Source: DASVTR01 sp033855775 (GTDB taxonomy: Bacteria; Acidobacteriota; Blastocatellia; Pyrinomonadales; Pyrinomonadaceae). From it: a DNA stretch of 61,353 nucleotides. Positions 15,343 through 26,337 of this stretch are shown here, piece by piece. Within the stretch, counting starts at the first letter, position 1. Each line of letters begins with the position of its first letter. The translations under genes and the position numbers were made by a program. Under the pieces are notes generated by a model. It made no database searches, was not told where the DNA came from, and was given only the letters and a program-made list of their open reading frames with translations. The DNA lies in assembly GCA_033855775.1 (NCBI GenBank), contig JAWVFT010000061.1, positions 1 to 61,353 of the forward strand. The letters run 5' to 3'.

Positions 15343-17844
15343 CTATTTAATCCAATCATCGAGCGTGCTTGGCGTCCCGTGTTTCTTCCATGCCGCGACT
15401 GAACTGAATGCCTCGTGTTTCGCTGCCGGTTCAAACAAACCATTCAACTGTTCGATGATGTATTGGTAGTCTCGATCCAGTTTGGCCGACTGTCGGAGTG
15501 TTGATTCGATTTCAGCGGAGCTGGCGCCCATTGACTTCTCTCGCAACTCGCTTAACTTGTCGTCCAGGCTTGCTTTTTCCTTCTCATATAGTGACTTGGC
15601 CTTATTCTTAATTTCCAGATACAAACCGGCAGATGCTTCCGGCACTACTTCAAAGTCGCCCGTCGCTGTCACATGCACGAGGCCGCCATAGCCTTTGACG
15701 TGGTTGACGTAACCGCCTCCGGTCAGCGCTTGCTGAAAGCCCTTCAAATAAATGGCAGAGCTACAGGAAACCAAATCAATCAATCCTTGATGCGCATTTG
15801 TGTAGCCGAATGCTTGCAGTGTTCTCAGCAACTCTTCAGGAGATTTCCCGCTGATGGTTGCGCCCGTGCCGTGACCGAGCACATAGAGCGTCTCATTGAC
15901 GCCCAGAGCGCCGAGTGGTTGGTCTCCCATATTGAAGGCCGTGTCTACCACGTCTTCTTGTTTTGCAAGCCTCAGATTGTTCATAGTGTTCCACTGTGAT
16001 TCCTCCGAAGCCTCATCGGCAGGTTCGGAAGTTCGCACAGTGACGACTTTGCGTTGAATCGCTTGACCGTCGCCGGAAGCAGTTGAAGATGCTTGAAGCT
16101 GCATCGTCGTCTGTCCGGTGTTGACGGCGGCGTGTTTTAGTTGTCCGACAGTCTGTTTCCTTTTAGAAAACGTCACGGGAACGCTTGAGAGCGTGTCTGT
16201 TTTAGCAAGCAGGTCTTGAATGGGGCTGGGATTGCCGTAAGCAGATATGTCGATTGGGTCTTCAAACAAATCAAAGGCATGACGGTCGAAAGAAGGCTTC
16301 TTCTCGCTCGGCAATGTCAACGTAGCGTTTTCTTCAGTCTCTTCCGCGAAGAAGATAGCCTTCATCTCGGCTCGGGTTTGGATTATCTCCTTCTGCATTT
16401 GAAGCAGTTCGGTTTTGAGGTCGAGCACGGCCTTCCTCTCCTGCGACGTAGTGGGCTTCGGCATCTGCTCGAAAGCATCCACTTCCATCATGTGGCTTTC
16501 GGCAAGCCGGTTGACAGTATCTCTAAGATCCTGGTAGAGGTCGCGGTCCTGCTTGCTTTTGAAGATGGCCTGGTTTCCATTTTTAAGCGTGATGGCATTA
16601 CCCAGGTTTCCTTTCACCTTTACGTTCGGAGCATACGGCTTGAGCAGTTCGTAAAAGTTGCCCAGATAGCCCGCATCGTCTCCGGCGGCAGTCTTACAAC
16701 CGGACAGATAAATCATGCCGCCATAAGTGGATTCCAGGCCCAACTCTTTGAGCAGGTTGACCAGATTGGTGGCCGTGTAGCCTCCAACCTGCCGCACAAA
16801 TTCTTCGCCGCTGGCGTGCCCTCCATGACCATAAATCCGAATCTCTTCATTACCGATGCCATCGAGAGGCCCCCACTTGAAGGGTCTGAATCGAGTATCC
16901 CACGGACGCGCGACTGTCTCAGGATGCTCATTGATGCGGTCAGCCACGGCGTCCGTAATAACCTGCGCAGAGTCCAATTTTTTCTTTGTCGGAGTGGGCT
17001 GCTCTCTTGTTAATGCAGCCACGTCGTCCAGCGGGAGAACCACCATTTGAATAATCTTTCCGGTGGCTGCAAACGGCGCAGGCCTGGCCTGATGAGCGCT
17101 TTTTAATTGTGCGGCTTCATGCCCCATTTTATCGGCTTCGGCCTCCAACGAACGGTCGTCATTGATAGCCACGCCCTTCGCCTGCGTCGTCGGCTGCACT
17201 CGGCCCTGCTTCTGCTGCGCCACGTGCCAGGCCTCGTGCGCTAAGTGCTGTTCCTGCCCCGGCCCGACGTGGATGTCCGTCCCCTGCGTGTAGGCCAACG
17301 CCTGCACCGTCGCCGGAGCCGCCGAGTTGTAATGCACCTTCACGTCATCCATCGAAAGGCCGGACAGATGCTCGACTCCGGCCTTCAGATTATCGGGCAG
17401 CCCCGTCTTATTCTCCCGTTTCTGTAGTGGCTCGGACTTAGATTGCAGCGGCTCTTCATCTTCCGGCGTCTCTTCTCTTTGCAGCGGAGCAAACTTTCCC
17501 TGCAACGGCTCTTCCTCTTCGAGCGTCGCCTGTCGTTGTGTTAACTCTTCGTCTTCCAGCGACTCTTGAAGTTGGACAGGCGGCTGTCCTTGCCGTGAGT
17601 CGTTGCGGCTGTTCAGAGTTTCTGCCAATTTCGCCTGCGCGACCACGCGTGGACTGGCGTTGAGCATCTGTTGCAGTTGCATTTGCGATTGAACCCTGGA
17701 ACTCTGGTTCATCACCTCTCGCCGGGAATTGACAGAATTATTCGCCTGCTGAAAAGTCGTGTGGGCGGGGGTATCGGTTCTTGAGTAACCGTCAGTAGTT
17801 GGGCGGTTGTGGCTCTCGCTGTTCGTTTGTTTGAAGGTGCTCAT
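15343..17844 (-). CDS. DUF4157 (eCIS-core) protein with two caspase-like His/Cys modules
   Basis: An 833-residue protein. Residues 1-90 are Gln/Ser-rich. Residues 95-145 are acidic LQ repeats (EEPLQGKFAPLQ, EEPLQSKSEPLQK), common before DUF4157. Residues 148-215 are DUF4157, with LSMDDVKVHYNS and HEAWHVAQQKQG (HEAWH at 203-207). Two related modules follow. The first has IRIYGHGGH (His340) and MIYLSGCKTA (Cys383); the second has LYVLGHGTG (His658) and LIDLVSCSSA (Cys694). The HG...C pattern after hydrophobic strands recalls clan CD peptidases (CHAT, clostripain, C80). Base composition is visibly less G+C-rich than the flanking clp genes. No contractile-injection structural genes are in the window, so it is an orphan effector-like protein. 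The domain calls are by motif. Confidence 0.82.
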   Translation of the reverse strand: MSTFKQTNSESHNRPTTDGYSRTDTPAHTTFQQANNSVNSRREVMNQSSRVQSQMQLQQMLNASPRVVAQAKLAETLNSRNDSRQGQPPVQLQESLEDEELTQRQATLEEEEPLQGKFAPLQREETPEDEEPLQSKSEPLQKRENKTGLPDNLKAGVEHLSGLSMDDVKVHYNSAAPATVQALAYTQGTDIHVGPGQEQHLAHEAWHVAQQKQGRVQPTTQAKGVAINDDRSLEAEADKMGHEAAQLKSAHQARPAPFAATGKIIQMVVLPLDDVAALTREQPTPTKKKLDSAQVITDAVADRINEHPETVARPWDTRFRPFKWGPLDGIGNEEIRIYGHGGHASGEEFVRQVGGYTATNLVNLLKELGLESTYGGMIYLSGCKTAAGDDAGYLGNFYELLKPYAPNVKVKGNLGNAITLKNGNQAIFKSKQDRDLYQDLRDTVNRLAESHMMEVDAFEQMPKPTTSQERKAVLDLKTELLQMQKEIIQTRAEMKAIFFAEETEENATLTLPSEKKPSFDRHAFDLFEDPIDISAYGNPSPIQDLLAKTDTLSSVPVTFSKRKQTVGQLKHAAVNTGQTTMQLQASSTASGDGQAIQRKVVTVRTSEPADEASEESQWNTMNNLRLAKQEDVVDTAFNMGDQPLGALGVNETLYVLGHGTGATISGKSPEELLRTLQAFGYTNAHQGLIDLVSCSSAIYLKGFQQALTGGGYVNHVKGYGGLVHVTATGDFEVVPEASAGLYLEIKNKAKSLYEKEKASLDDKLSELREKSMGASSAEIESTLRQSAKLDRDYQYIIEQLNGLFEPAAKHEAFSSVAAWKKHGTPSTLDDWIK

Positions 17845-17867
17845 GGGAGGATTTGCCTTTCGGAGGA

Positions 17868-17896
17868 ACGATATTCTCGTCTCTTACTATTGTCAA
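17868..17896 (-). promoter_or_regulatory. Promoter of the DUF4157 gene
   Basis: Read on the minus strand: TTGACA (17896-17891), a 17-base spacer and TATCGT (17873-17868). Transcription would start near 17861, leaving a leader of about 17 bases that begins GAAAGG before the ATG at 17844. The region 17845-18148 otherwise holds only the presumed clpA leader, with no gene seen. Confidence 0.55.
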
Positions 17897-18148
17897 GAGT
17901 TACACTGTTGCTATGTCGCTGATGGCCTGACCGGGTGGGCGTGAGGAAAAGCCTGCTCTCCGCTGGCAGCTCAATCTATGTCCGGTTAGCTTTATTACAA
18001 GTGGACAGCAATCGTGTTCCTCTACCCCTGCGACACATATGGGACAATCTGTGTCGAGCACAACCGCTGCTTCTTTGCTTCAAAGGCGGCAACGGTGTAC
18101 ATTTTTCCAGGGAACTCAACACCCATAGACACAGACAGGCATGCTTTA

Positions 18149-20416
<2,268 letters not shown>

Positions 20417-20426
20417 GAACCTGAAT

Positions 20427-20500
20427 CTCACGCAAAGGCGCAAAGACGCAAAGAAGAAACCCAACCGTTTTTCCTTTGCGTCTTTGCGCCTTTGCGTGAG
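20427..20500 (+). repeat. 27-bp perfect CTCACGCAAAGGCGC-type hairpin upstream of aat
   Basis: The arms at 20427-20453 and 20474-20500 are exact reverse complements over 27 bases with a 20-base loop. Each arm contains degenerate CGCAAAG units. The right arm ends in GCGTGAG 11 bases before the aat ATG, exactly as the related repeat at 4424-4509 does before the ATPase gene. It also starts ten bases after the clpA stop codon, so it could end or separate the clpA message. Confidence 0.88.
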
Positions 20501-20511
20501 AATTGTTTTCG

Positions 20512-21213
20512 ATGTGGTTTAGAAGAAACACGACTGTCATTGATTTTCCAGACCCGCGTAACGCCACCGTTGACGGCATCGTCGCGTTCGGCGGCGCGCT
20601 CACGACCGCGAACCTGCTGCGGGCTTACAGGCGCGGCATCTTTCCGTGGCCGATTGAAGGCTTGCCGCTGCCATGGTTCTGTCCGCCTGAGCGCGGGATT
20701 TTAGAGTTCAAAGAGTTGCACGTCCCGCGCAGTCTGCGTCATGCGAGGAATCGCTCGCGGCTTCGTTTCAGTTTCAACCAGGCTTTCCCGGCAGTCATTC
20801 GCGCGTGCGCCCTGACGCCGCGCGCGGGCGAAAGCGGAACGTGGATTACTCCGCAGATTGTTCGCGCCTACGGCGAGTTGCATCAACTCGGACACGCGCA
20901 CAGCGTCGAGGCTTGGGAAGATGACATGCTCGCCGGGGGCCTGTACGGAGTCGAGGTTGACGGGGCGTTCGGCGGCGAGAGCATGTTCTACAAGCGGCCC
21001 AACGCTTCCAAGCTGGCGCTGCTGTTCTTAATCGAGCGCCTGCAAGCGCGCGGACTCGACTGGATGGACGTTCAGATGATGACGCCGCACATGGCCGCGC
21101 TCGGCGCCAGGCTCATCAAGCGCGAAGAGTTTCTGGAAAAGCTCGCGGAGACGCGCGCTCGCGGATTAAAGTTGTTCGGCGACGAGATGAGCAACGACGG
21201 CGAAGCTCAATAA
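20512..21213 (+). CDS. aat: Leucyl/phenylalanyl-tRNA--protein transferase
   Basis: Transfers Leu or Phe from tRNA to proteins with N-terminal Lys or Arg, making ClpS substrates. The 233-residue product shows the motifs AFGGALTTANLLRAYRRGIFPWP, PLPWFCPPERGIL, TWITPQIVRAYGELHQLG, HSVEAW, LAGGLYGV, GGESMFYKRPNASKLAL and LDWMDVQMMTPHMAALGA. All are characteristic. ATG 20512 is preferred over TTG 20503. No AGGAGG is present; the start follows the repeat hairpin. With clpA just upstream and clpS nearby, this completes the bacterial N-degron pathway apart from clpP. Confidence 0.95.
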   Translation: MWFRRNTTVIDFPDPRNATVDGIVAFGGALTTANLLRAYRRGIFPWPIEGLPLPWFCPPERGILEFKELHVPRSLRHARNRSRLRFSFNQAFPAVIRACALTPRAGESGTWITPQIVRAYGELHQLGHAHSVEAWEDDMLAGGLYGVEVDGAFGGESMFYKRPNASKLALLFLIERLQARGLDWMDVQMMTPHMAALGARLIKREEFLEKLAETRARGLKLFGDEMSNDGEAQ

Positions 21214-21234
21214 ATTAAGAGACGACGGCGAAGC

Positions 21235-22230
21235 TTAAGCTTGAGCCATGTTGTCATCGCTGCTTGCCCGTAAGGCTTCGAGCGCGAGGGCGTTGAATTT
21301 TTCGGGATGCTCTTCCTGCGGCATCATGCGGCAGCGGTCGAAGATGACGAGGCGCGCTTGCGGGTTGAGATGCAGCAAGTCTGCGGCTTGTTCGAGCTTG
21401 TTGGTTTCGTCCTGCTTGCCCCAGACGAGCGTGACGCGCTGCTGCAAACGGGCGAAGGGCGCGCGGATGTCCGTGTTCAAATAGCCGGAGAGAAAAGCCG
21501 CGATGACGTGCTGCGCGCCGGGTTGATGGCTGGCCGCGTAGTATTGGCTGACGAGTCGTTCGGTGACGCGCGCCGGGTCGTAAAAAAGTTGCTTGCGCGC
21601 GTAGTCGCGGATACTGCGCTCGCTCGCCACGACGTTGTAGAAGGATTCGCCGAGGACGGGCGATTCGAGCAGCCCGTAAAAGGCCGCGCCCGTCATGCCG
21701 GGACGCGCGCTCAGGTTGTTGACGCCGGTGGGCGAGATTAAAAGCAGGTCTTTGACCAACTCAGGATGCTGGTCGGCGACGCGCGCGCAGTAGGCCGCGC
21801 CGAGCGAACTGGCAACCGTGTGCGCTGGCCGCCCGATGACCTGACGAATGAAATCGGCTATCAACTCGACGTAGAGTTCGGTCGAGTAGTAAGCGTAAGG
21901 CGGCTTGTCGGAGAGGCCGCAGCCGAGCAGGTCTAAAGCGTAGACTTGATAGTGGCGCGAAAGCTCGTCGAAGTTGCGCCGCCACATGAAACTGGAAACG
22001 CCCGCGCCGATGCCATGCACGAAGAGCAGCGGCTGAGCCTGTCCTTGCGGCCCTGCGCTCTTGTAGAAGATGTCGCCGTGTTGCCAGTGAAAGCTCTGGG
22101 CCGCGCCGCCGAAGATGGCGTCGTCCGGCTCGCTCGCGCCGCGACGAATACTGGCGTTGACGGCGGCCAAAAGTCCGGCCCCGGCTCCCGTCGCCAGCAC
22201 AGTCTTCCAGAGTTTGCCGAACTTTCCCAT
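21235..22230 (-). CDS. Alpha/beta hydrolase with N-terminal membrane segment
   Basis: A 331-residue alpha/beta-hydrolase-fold protein. A hydrophobic N-terminal stretch (TVLATGAGAGLLAAVNASI) suggests a membrane anchor or signal. The core has LLFVHGIGAG (oxyanion HG), YALDLLGCGLSDKP, the nucleophile elbow VASSLGAAYC, a probable acid in WGKQDETN and the His in QEEHPEKFN. This layout matches the haloalkane-dehalogenase/esterase-like group, but the substrate is unknown. ATG 22230 was chosen over a TTG 15 bases upstream. It converges with aat and lies downstream of the RNase gene on the same strand. Confidence 0.85.
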   Translation of the reverse strand: MGKFGKLWKTVLATGAGAGLLAAVNASIRRGASEPDDAIFGGAAQSFHWQHGDIFYKSAGPQGQAQPLLFVHGIGAGVSSFMWRRNFDELSRHYQVYALDLLGCGLSDKPPYAYYSTELYVELIADFIRQVIGRPAHTVASSLGAAYCARVADQHPELVKDLLLISPTGVNNLSARPGMTGAAFYGLLESPVLGESFYNVVASERSIRDYARKQLFYDPARVTERLVSQYYAASHQPGAQHVIAAFLSGYLNTDIRAPFARLQQRVTLVWGKQDETNKLEQAADLLHLNPQARLVIFDRCRMMPQEEHPEKFNALALEALRASSDDNMAQA

Positions 22231-22253
22231 TTGATGAGAGGCCAAAGGCGAGA

Positions 22254-22303
22254 GGCCGGAAGGTGAGCGGTCAGCTTGTTAACCGACCGCTCACCTTCCG
22301 GCC
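22254..22303 (-). terminator. 19-bp perfect hairpin between RNase E/G and hydrolase genes
   Basis: GGCCGGAAGGTGAGCGGTC at 22254-22272 and its exact complement at 22285-22303 flank a 12-base loop. On the minus strand it starts 13 bases after the RNase stop codon. No T-tract follows. It may stabilise the RNase transcript's 3' end or end it. Confidence 0.65.
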
Positions 22304-22316
22304 CCGGCTCACGTTT

Positions 22317-25300
22317 TTAGATGAACGCGAAATCGAATTGCTCTTGATGGATTTGCGGGTCGCTGGTGATGTCAACGGCTCCGAGATAATCCTCAATCTC
22401 AACCAACACGTCGCGCTCAGGGCCGCGCAACGTGCGCGCGACTTCCGGGTTGATGCGCAACGTCGTCTGCTTAACGCCGTCGCCGTCCATGCCTCTGGCG
22501 AGGCGGCGCGCTTCTTCCAGAATCTCGTAGCACACGGTCTGCGGCGATTTGACGAGTCCGGCTCCGGTGCAGTACGGGCAGGGCGAGCAGATGGTGCGTT
22601 CGAGCGATTGCTTGACGCGTTTGCGCGTCATAATCACAAGGCCGAAGTCGTTAAAGGAGAGAACCTTCGTCGGCGACTTGTCGTGCGAGAGAGCTTCCTG
22701 TAGAGCCTGCATGACGCGGTTGCGATTGCGGCGGTCTTCCATGTCAATGAGGTCAAGGACGATGATGCCGCCGAGGTCGCGCAGGCGTATCTGGCGAACG
22801 ATTTCGTCAACGGCTTCCATGTTGGTGCGCGTGATGGTGTCTTCGAGACGTGTGCCGCCGCGACCGACGAACTTGCCAGTGTTGACATCAATGGCGACGA
22901 GAGCTTCGGTTTGATTGATGACGAGATAGCCGCCGGAGCGCAGCCAGACGCGCGGCTTGATGGCTTTCTCAATCTCGGCCTGCACGCCGTAGGCTTCGAG
23001 AATCGGAGTCTCGCGCGTGTAGAGCTTAACGCGCTTGACCATGCGCGGCTGGATGCGGTTGATGAACTCGACGATGCCTGAATATTCCTCTTCGGAGTCA
23101 ACGCGAATCGCCGTGAAGTCGTCGGAGAGTTGGTCGCGCAGGATTCGCTGCACGAGGTCTAAGTCACGATGAGCGAGGGCGGGAGCCTTCGTCTTCTCGG
23201 CGTCGCGGCGAATGTCGAGCCACGTTCTGACGAGATAACGCGCGTCGTCTCTTAAGTCTTCCTCGCTGATGCCGATGCCCGCCGTGCGGACGATGAAGCC
23301 GCCCGAAGGCACGTCTTCCTCGGCGCGAATCGCCTGAATCAATTTGCGCAGGCGGACGCGCTCGCTGTCGGATTCAATCTTGCGCGAAACGCCGACGTGC
23401 TCGACCGTCGGCATGTAAACCAGAAAACGTCCGGGCAGCGCGATGTGCGAAGTGATGCGCGCGCCCTTCTTGGCAATCGGCTCTTTGGCAATCTGGACGA
23501 GGATTTCCTGTCCCTCGCGCAGCAAGTCCGTAATCATCGGTTGATGACGGCCTTGACGCGAGCCGCCACCGCCGCCGCCGCTGCTGCGTGGGCCGCGACT
23601 GCTGGACGCTCTGCTGTCGTCGCGCCCGCCGCTCGGCGCACGCTCATCGCGCCCGCCGCGCTCATCACGACTTCGTTCTTCACGTCCGCCACGTTCATCA
23701 CGGCTGCTGCGTTCATCACGACCGCCGCGCGGCTCAGACCTTTCGGGTCGTGGGGCGCGCTCGCGCGATGACGGAGCGGCAGCGCGTTGAGTTGGAGCGG
23801 GCGCAGGCTTGGCGGGCGGCGGCGCGGCTGGCTTGGCCGCCACCGGAGCTTCGATAATCTCAATCGCTTCCGCTTCATCGTCCTTGCCGTTAGCGCCGTC
23901 GTCGTTGGTTCCGTCCTGCGGACGACCGCCGCGCCTGCGACGCCGCCCGCCGCGCCTCGTCGCCATCTCGCCGCGCGTGCGCTTGCCGCCAATGCTGGCT
24001 TCCGCGTCGGCAAAGGTTTCGTCGTTCGTGTCCGCTTCGAAGTGTCCGCCGTCGGCGGCTTCGGCGGCAACCATGTCTGCATTCTCGGCGCGCGTCGCTT
24101 CGCCTTCGAGCACGGCCATGTCCGTCAAGCCTTCTTCGCCGGACGAGACACGAGAGCCGCGCTTTGAACTGCTCTTACGAGACGAACTCTTTTTCGTCGC
24201 CGCAGCTTTCTTCGTCGTGGTCTTAGTCGCTACGGCTGCCTTGCGGCTGGAACGTTTCGTCGCGGGAGTCTCCGTCTCGACTTCTTCGGTCACGGCTTTC
24301 GCCGACGCCGCTTTTGTCTTCGCCGTCGCTGCGGCTGCCGGTTTCTTCTTGCTGCTGCTGCTACTGCTGCTGCGAGTCGAGCCGCGCTTGGCGGCTTTGC
24401 TTCCGGCAGCAGTCGCCGCCGCGTCTTCCGTCGCCTGCTCGTCATCGCTGACGCGCTCGAAGGATTGCGACTGCGCGCCGACTGTCTCTTCGTTAATCTC
24501 GTCAATGAATGCGCCGACGTGCGCCGCGACAGTCTCCTGCACGTAGCCCGTCTCGGACTCCTGCGCATCCGCTTCGATGTCGCTATCGTCTATGCGTTGA
24601 AACGAAGCGTCGAGGCCCGTGCCGGCGGACATCAGCGAGCCGACTTCCGTCGCGGGTATCTCTTCCATATCAAACTCGATGGCGTGAATCTGGTCGAACA
24701 AGCGTTCTTGCAACATCGCGTCCTTGAGCATCTCGCCGTTTTCGGCGGCCCGCTCGTCTTCGTCAACGACGCGCTCGAAGGAAGCCTCGCCGGAGACGAA
24801 CGGCGTCTCAATATCAGAGAGGTCAAGGCGCGGCGTGACGCGCTCGGCAGGCTTGTCGCCCTCGGTCGCTTCCGTTTCATCGCCGCCTTTGCCTCGGCGT
24901 CGCCCACGTCTGCCGCGTCGCTTGCCGCCGCTCTCAGCCTGCTCTTCATCGCTCAGGATGGACGACGCTGCGGTCGCCTGCGGCGCTGCTTCCTGCGCGG
25001 CTGCTTCCTGCGTCTCTTCGGCCTCGTCCTCTTCGTCGGGCGCGCTCATCTCGGCTTCGGCGATGGCGGCGACCGTCTCCGGCTCGGCATCAAGGAGCGG
25101 CTCGGCGCGTTCCTGCGAGGCTTCTATCTGCTGCTCGCGTTCGAGGCGCGCTTGCTCGATGCGTTCGCGCGCGGCGCGTTCGGCTCCGGCTGCGTCGCCC
25201 TTCTCTTTCTTATCCATCACGATGCGCTCAAACTCTTCTTCTTCGTCGAAGAAGTCTGAGACGTAAAGGAAGGCGTCGCGTTCAAGGCCGATGTCAACGA

Positions 25301-25472
25301 AGGCCGACTGCATGCCGGGCAGGACGCGCATCACGCGCCCTTTATAAAGATTGCCGACGATGCCCTGATTCTCTTCGCCGCGCTCGATGTAAAATTCCGA
25401 GACTTGCTCGTTCTCGATGATGGCGATCTTCTTTTCGCGTCCATTGACGCTGACGATTAATTCTTTCGACAT
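22317..25472 (-). CDS. rng: Ribonuclease E/G family protein with giant insertion in the S1 domain
   Basis: A 1051-residue endoribonuclease for mRNA decay and rRNA processing. The S1 domain starts normally (residues 1-75: LYKGRVMRVLPGMQSAFVDIGLERDAFLYV) but is interrupted at about residue 76 and resumes at about 646 (ITDLLREGQEILVQIAKEPIAKKG). The roughly 565-residue insertion is low complexity: acidic Glu/Ala-rich, then Ser/Lys/Ala-rich (KRSSRKAAVATKTTTKKAAA), then Arg/Gly boxes (RGGRRRRRGG; GGRDERSSRDERGG). The catalytic part follows, with VAIDVNTGKFVG, IIVLDLIDMEDRRNR and the zinc link CPYCTGAG. Whether it is closer to RNase E or RNase G is unclear. An unusually structured leader precedes it. 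Confidence 0.93.
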   Translation of the reverse strand: MSKELIVSVNGREKKIAIIENEQVSEFYIERGEENQGIVGNLYKGRVMRVLPGMQSAFVDIGLERDAFLYVSDFFDEEEEFERIVMDKKEKGDAAGAERAARERIEQARLEREQQIEASQERAEPLLDAEPETVAAIAEAEMSAPDEEDEAEETQEAAAQEAAPQATAASSILSDEEQAESGGKRRGRRGRRRGKGGDETEATEGDKPAERVTPRLDLSDIETPFVSGEASFERVVDEDERAAENGEMLKDAMLQERLFDQIHAIEFDMEEIPATEVGSLMSAGTGLDASFQRIDDSDIEADAQESETGYVQETVAAHVGAFIDEINEETVGAQSQSFERVSDDEQATEDAAATAAGSKAAKRGSTRSSSSSSSKKKPAAAATAKTKAASAKAVTEEVETETPATKRSSRKAAVATKTTTKKAAATKKSSSRKSSSKRGSRVSSGEEGLTDMAVLEGEATRAENADMVAAEAADGGHFEADTNDETFADAEASIGGKRTRGEMATRRGGRRRRRGGRPQDGTNDDGANGKDDEAEAIEIIEAPVAAKPAAPPPAKPAPAPTQRAAAPSSRERAPRPERSEPRGGRDERSSRDERGGREERSRDERGGRDERAPSGGRDDSRASSSRGPRSSGGGGGGSRQGRHQPMITDLLREGQEILVQIAKEPIAKKGARITSHIALPGRFLVYMPTVEHVGVSRKIESDSERVRLRKLIQAIRAEEDVPSGGFIVRTAGIGISEEDLRDDARYLVRTWLDIRRDAEKTKAPALAHRDLDLVQRILRDQLSDDFTAIRVDSEEEYSGIVEFINRIQPRMVKRVKLYTRETPILEAYGVQAEIEKAIKPRVWLRSGGYLVINQTEALVAIDVNTGKFVGRGGTRLEDTITRTNMEAVDEIVRQIRLRDLGGIIVLDLIDMEDRRNRNRVMQALQEALSHDKSPTKVLSFNDFGLVIMTRKRVKQSLERTICSPCPYCTGAGLVKSPQTVCYEILEEARRLARGMDGDGVKQTTLRINPEVARTLRGPERDVLVEIEDYLGAVDITSDPQIHQEQFDFAFI

Positions 25473-25880
25473 GATGTTCCTGAAAATCTCCGGCCAGCGG
25501 CTCCTATCGCAGAGTTGATGAAAGCGCGGCGATGCGTGCCTTCCGTAGCGGCGGCGCGTGCGCGTCGTCGTCCGGGCAGGCTCGCGGCTGCGCTCAACTC
25601 AACCGAGCGAGAGGCCGTGGCGTGGTGGCAAATGTGGAGTGGCGATTGGCTGCGGCCTGCAAGCCCTCGGGCGAGGCGCGCGCTGCTAAGGTGGTCGCAC
25701 ACGGGTTGGACGAGCCGCGAGGGCTCGCGCGAAAAATAGGCGGCGAGATAGCTGGCCTGTCTCGCCAGCTTGATGTGCATGACTGGCGACTTCAGGACAG
25801 AAGCCGCCGGATGCGGAACGCGCGCGCAAGAAGAGTAGCCCTCAGGCGAGGCGCTCTCCCGGAGCGCGCGCAGGCGTTTC
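25473..25880 (-). other. Putative structured 5' leader of the RNase E/G gene
   Basis: No convincing gene is present here. The stretch is dense in hairpins: CGAGCC/GGCTCG (25711-25727), GGCGAGA/TCTCGCC (25742-25766) and GCGCTC/GAGCGC (25851-25867). E. coli rne has a structured leader of over 300 bases used for autoregulation; a similar role here is inference. I looked for RNase P RNA landmarks and did not find them. Confidence 0.3.
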
Positions 25881-26337
25881 GAAGTTATCAACAGCAATCC
25901 CCAAAATCGCCGTCCGGGCAATCCTTGAGGCAGTCACCAAATGCACGAGGGCAGGGAGCACACACTGTTTGGAAAAAACGCGCGCTTGCAAACCCGCTCG
26001 AAGATGCACGCCGACAATCCCAGACTGTCAACCGGATAAACTCAGTTAGAGAGCGTGCTGGTCTTTGACTGATGATGACCGCAGGGCAAGATAGACCGGG
26101 CGGCTGTCACTTAAAAATTCAAACACGGGTTACAGCTTTCAAGCTGCGACCCTGGAAATCCTTTGTCTCGCCCTTACTTGCATTTACGAGAAGCATTCTG
26201 AGCGCTTCGTTTCGAAGCGGCAACCGGCGGATGGCCGGCTTGTGCAAGCGTCGCGCCAAGTGAATGGTTCAGGCCGGACGAGCAGTCGGAAGTATAACTG
26301 AGAGGAAGCGAAAACGCGAAACCAGTAACAGAGCAGC
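25881..26337. other. Gene-free stretch
   Basis: About 460 bases in which I see no coding region with a believable start or composition, no tRNA and no recognised RNA. Possible reading frames are short and Arg/Ala-biased shadows. Confidence 0.4.

Noticed and set aside
15343..17844. Contractile-injection locus around the DUF4157 gene
   Set aside because: No sheath, tube, baseplate or AAA+ eCIS genes are in the window; only the effector-like protein is present.
23397..25259. Long frames antisense to the RNase E/G insertion
   Set aside because: They mirror the low-complexity insert (Ala/Arg/Leu-rich) and have no recognisable motif.
25473..25880. RNase P RNA or other housekeeping RNA
   Set aside because: The conserved RNase P landmarks were looked for on both strands and not found.
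25532..26068. 178-codon plus-strand frame upstream of rng
   Set aside because: Arg/Ala-biased composition, no family pattern, and hairpin-dense DNA; looks like a chance frame in G+C-rich sequence.
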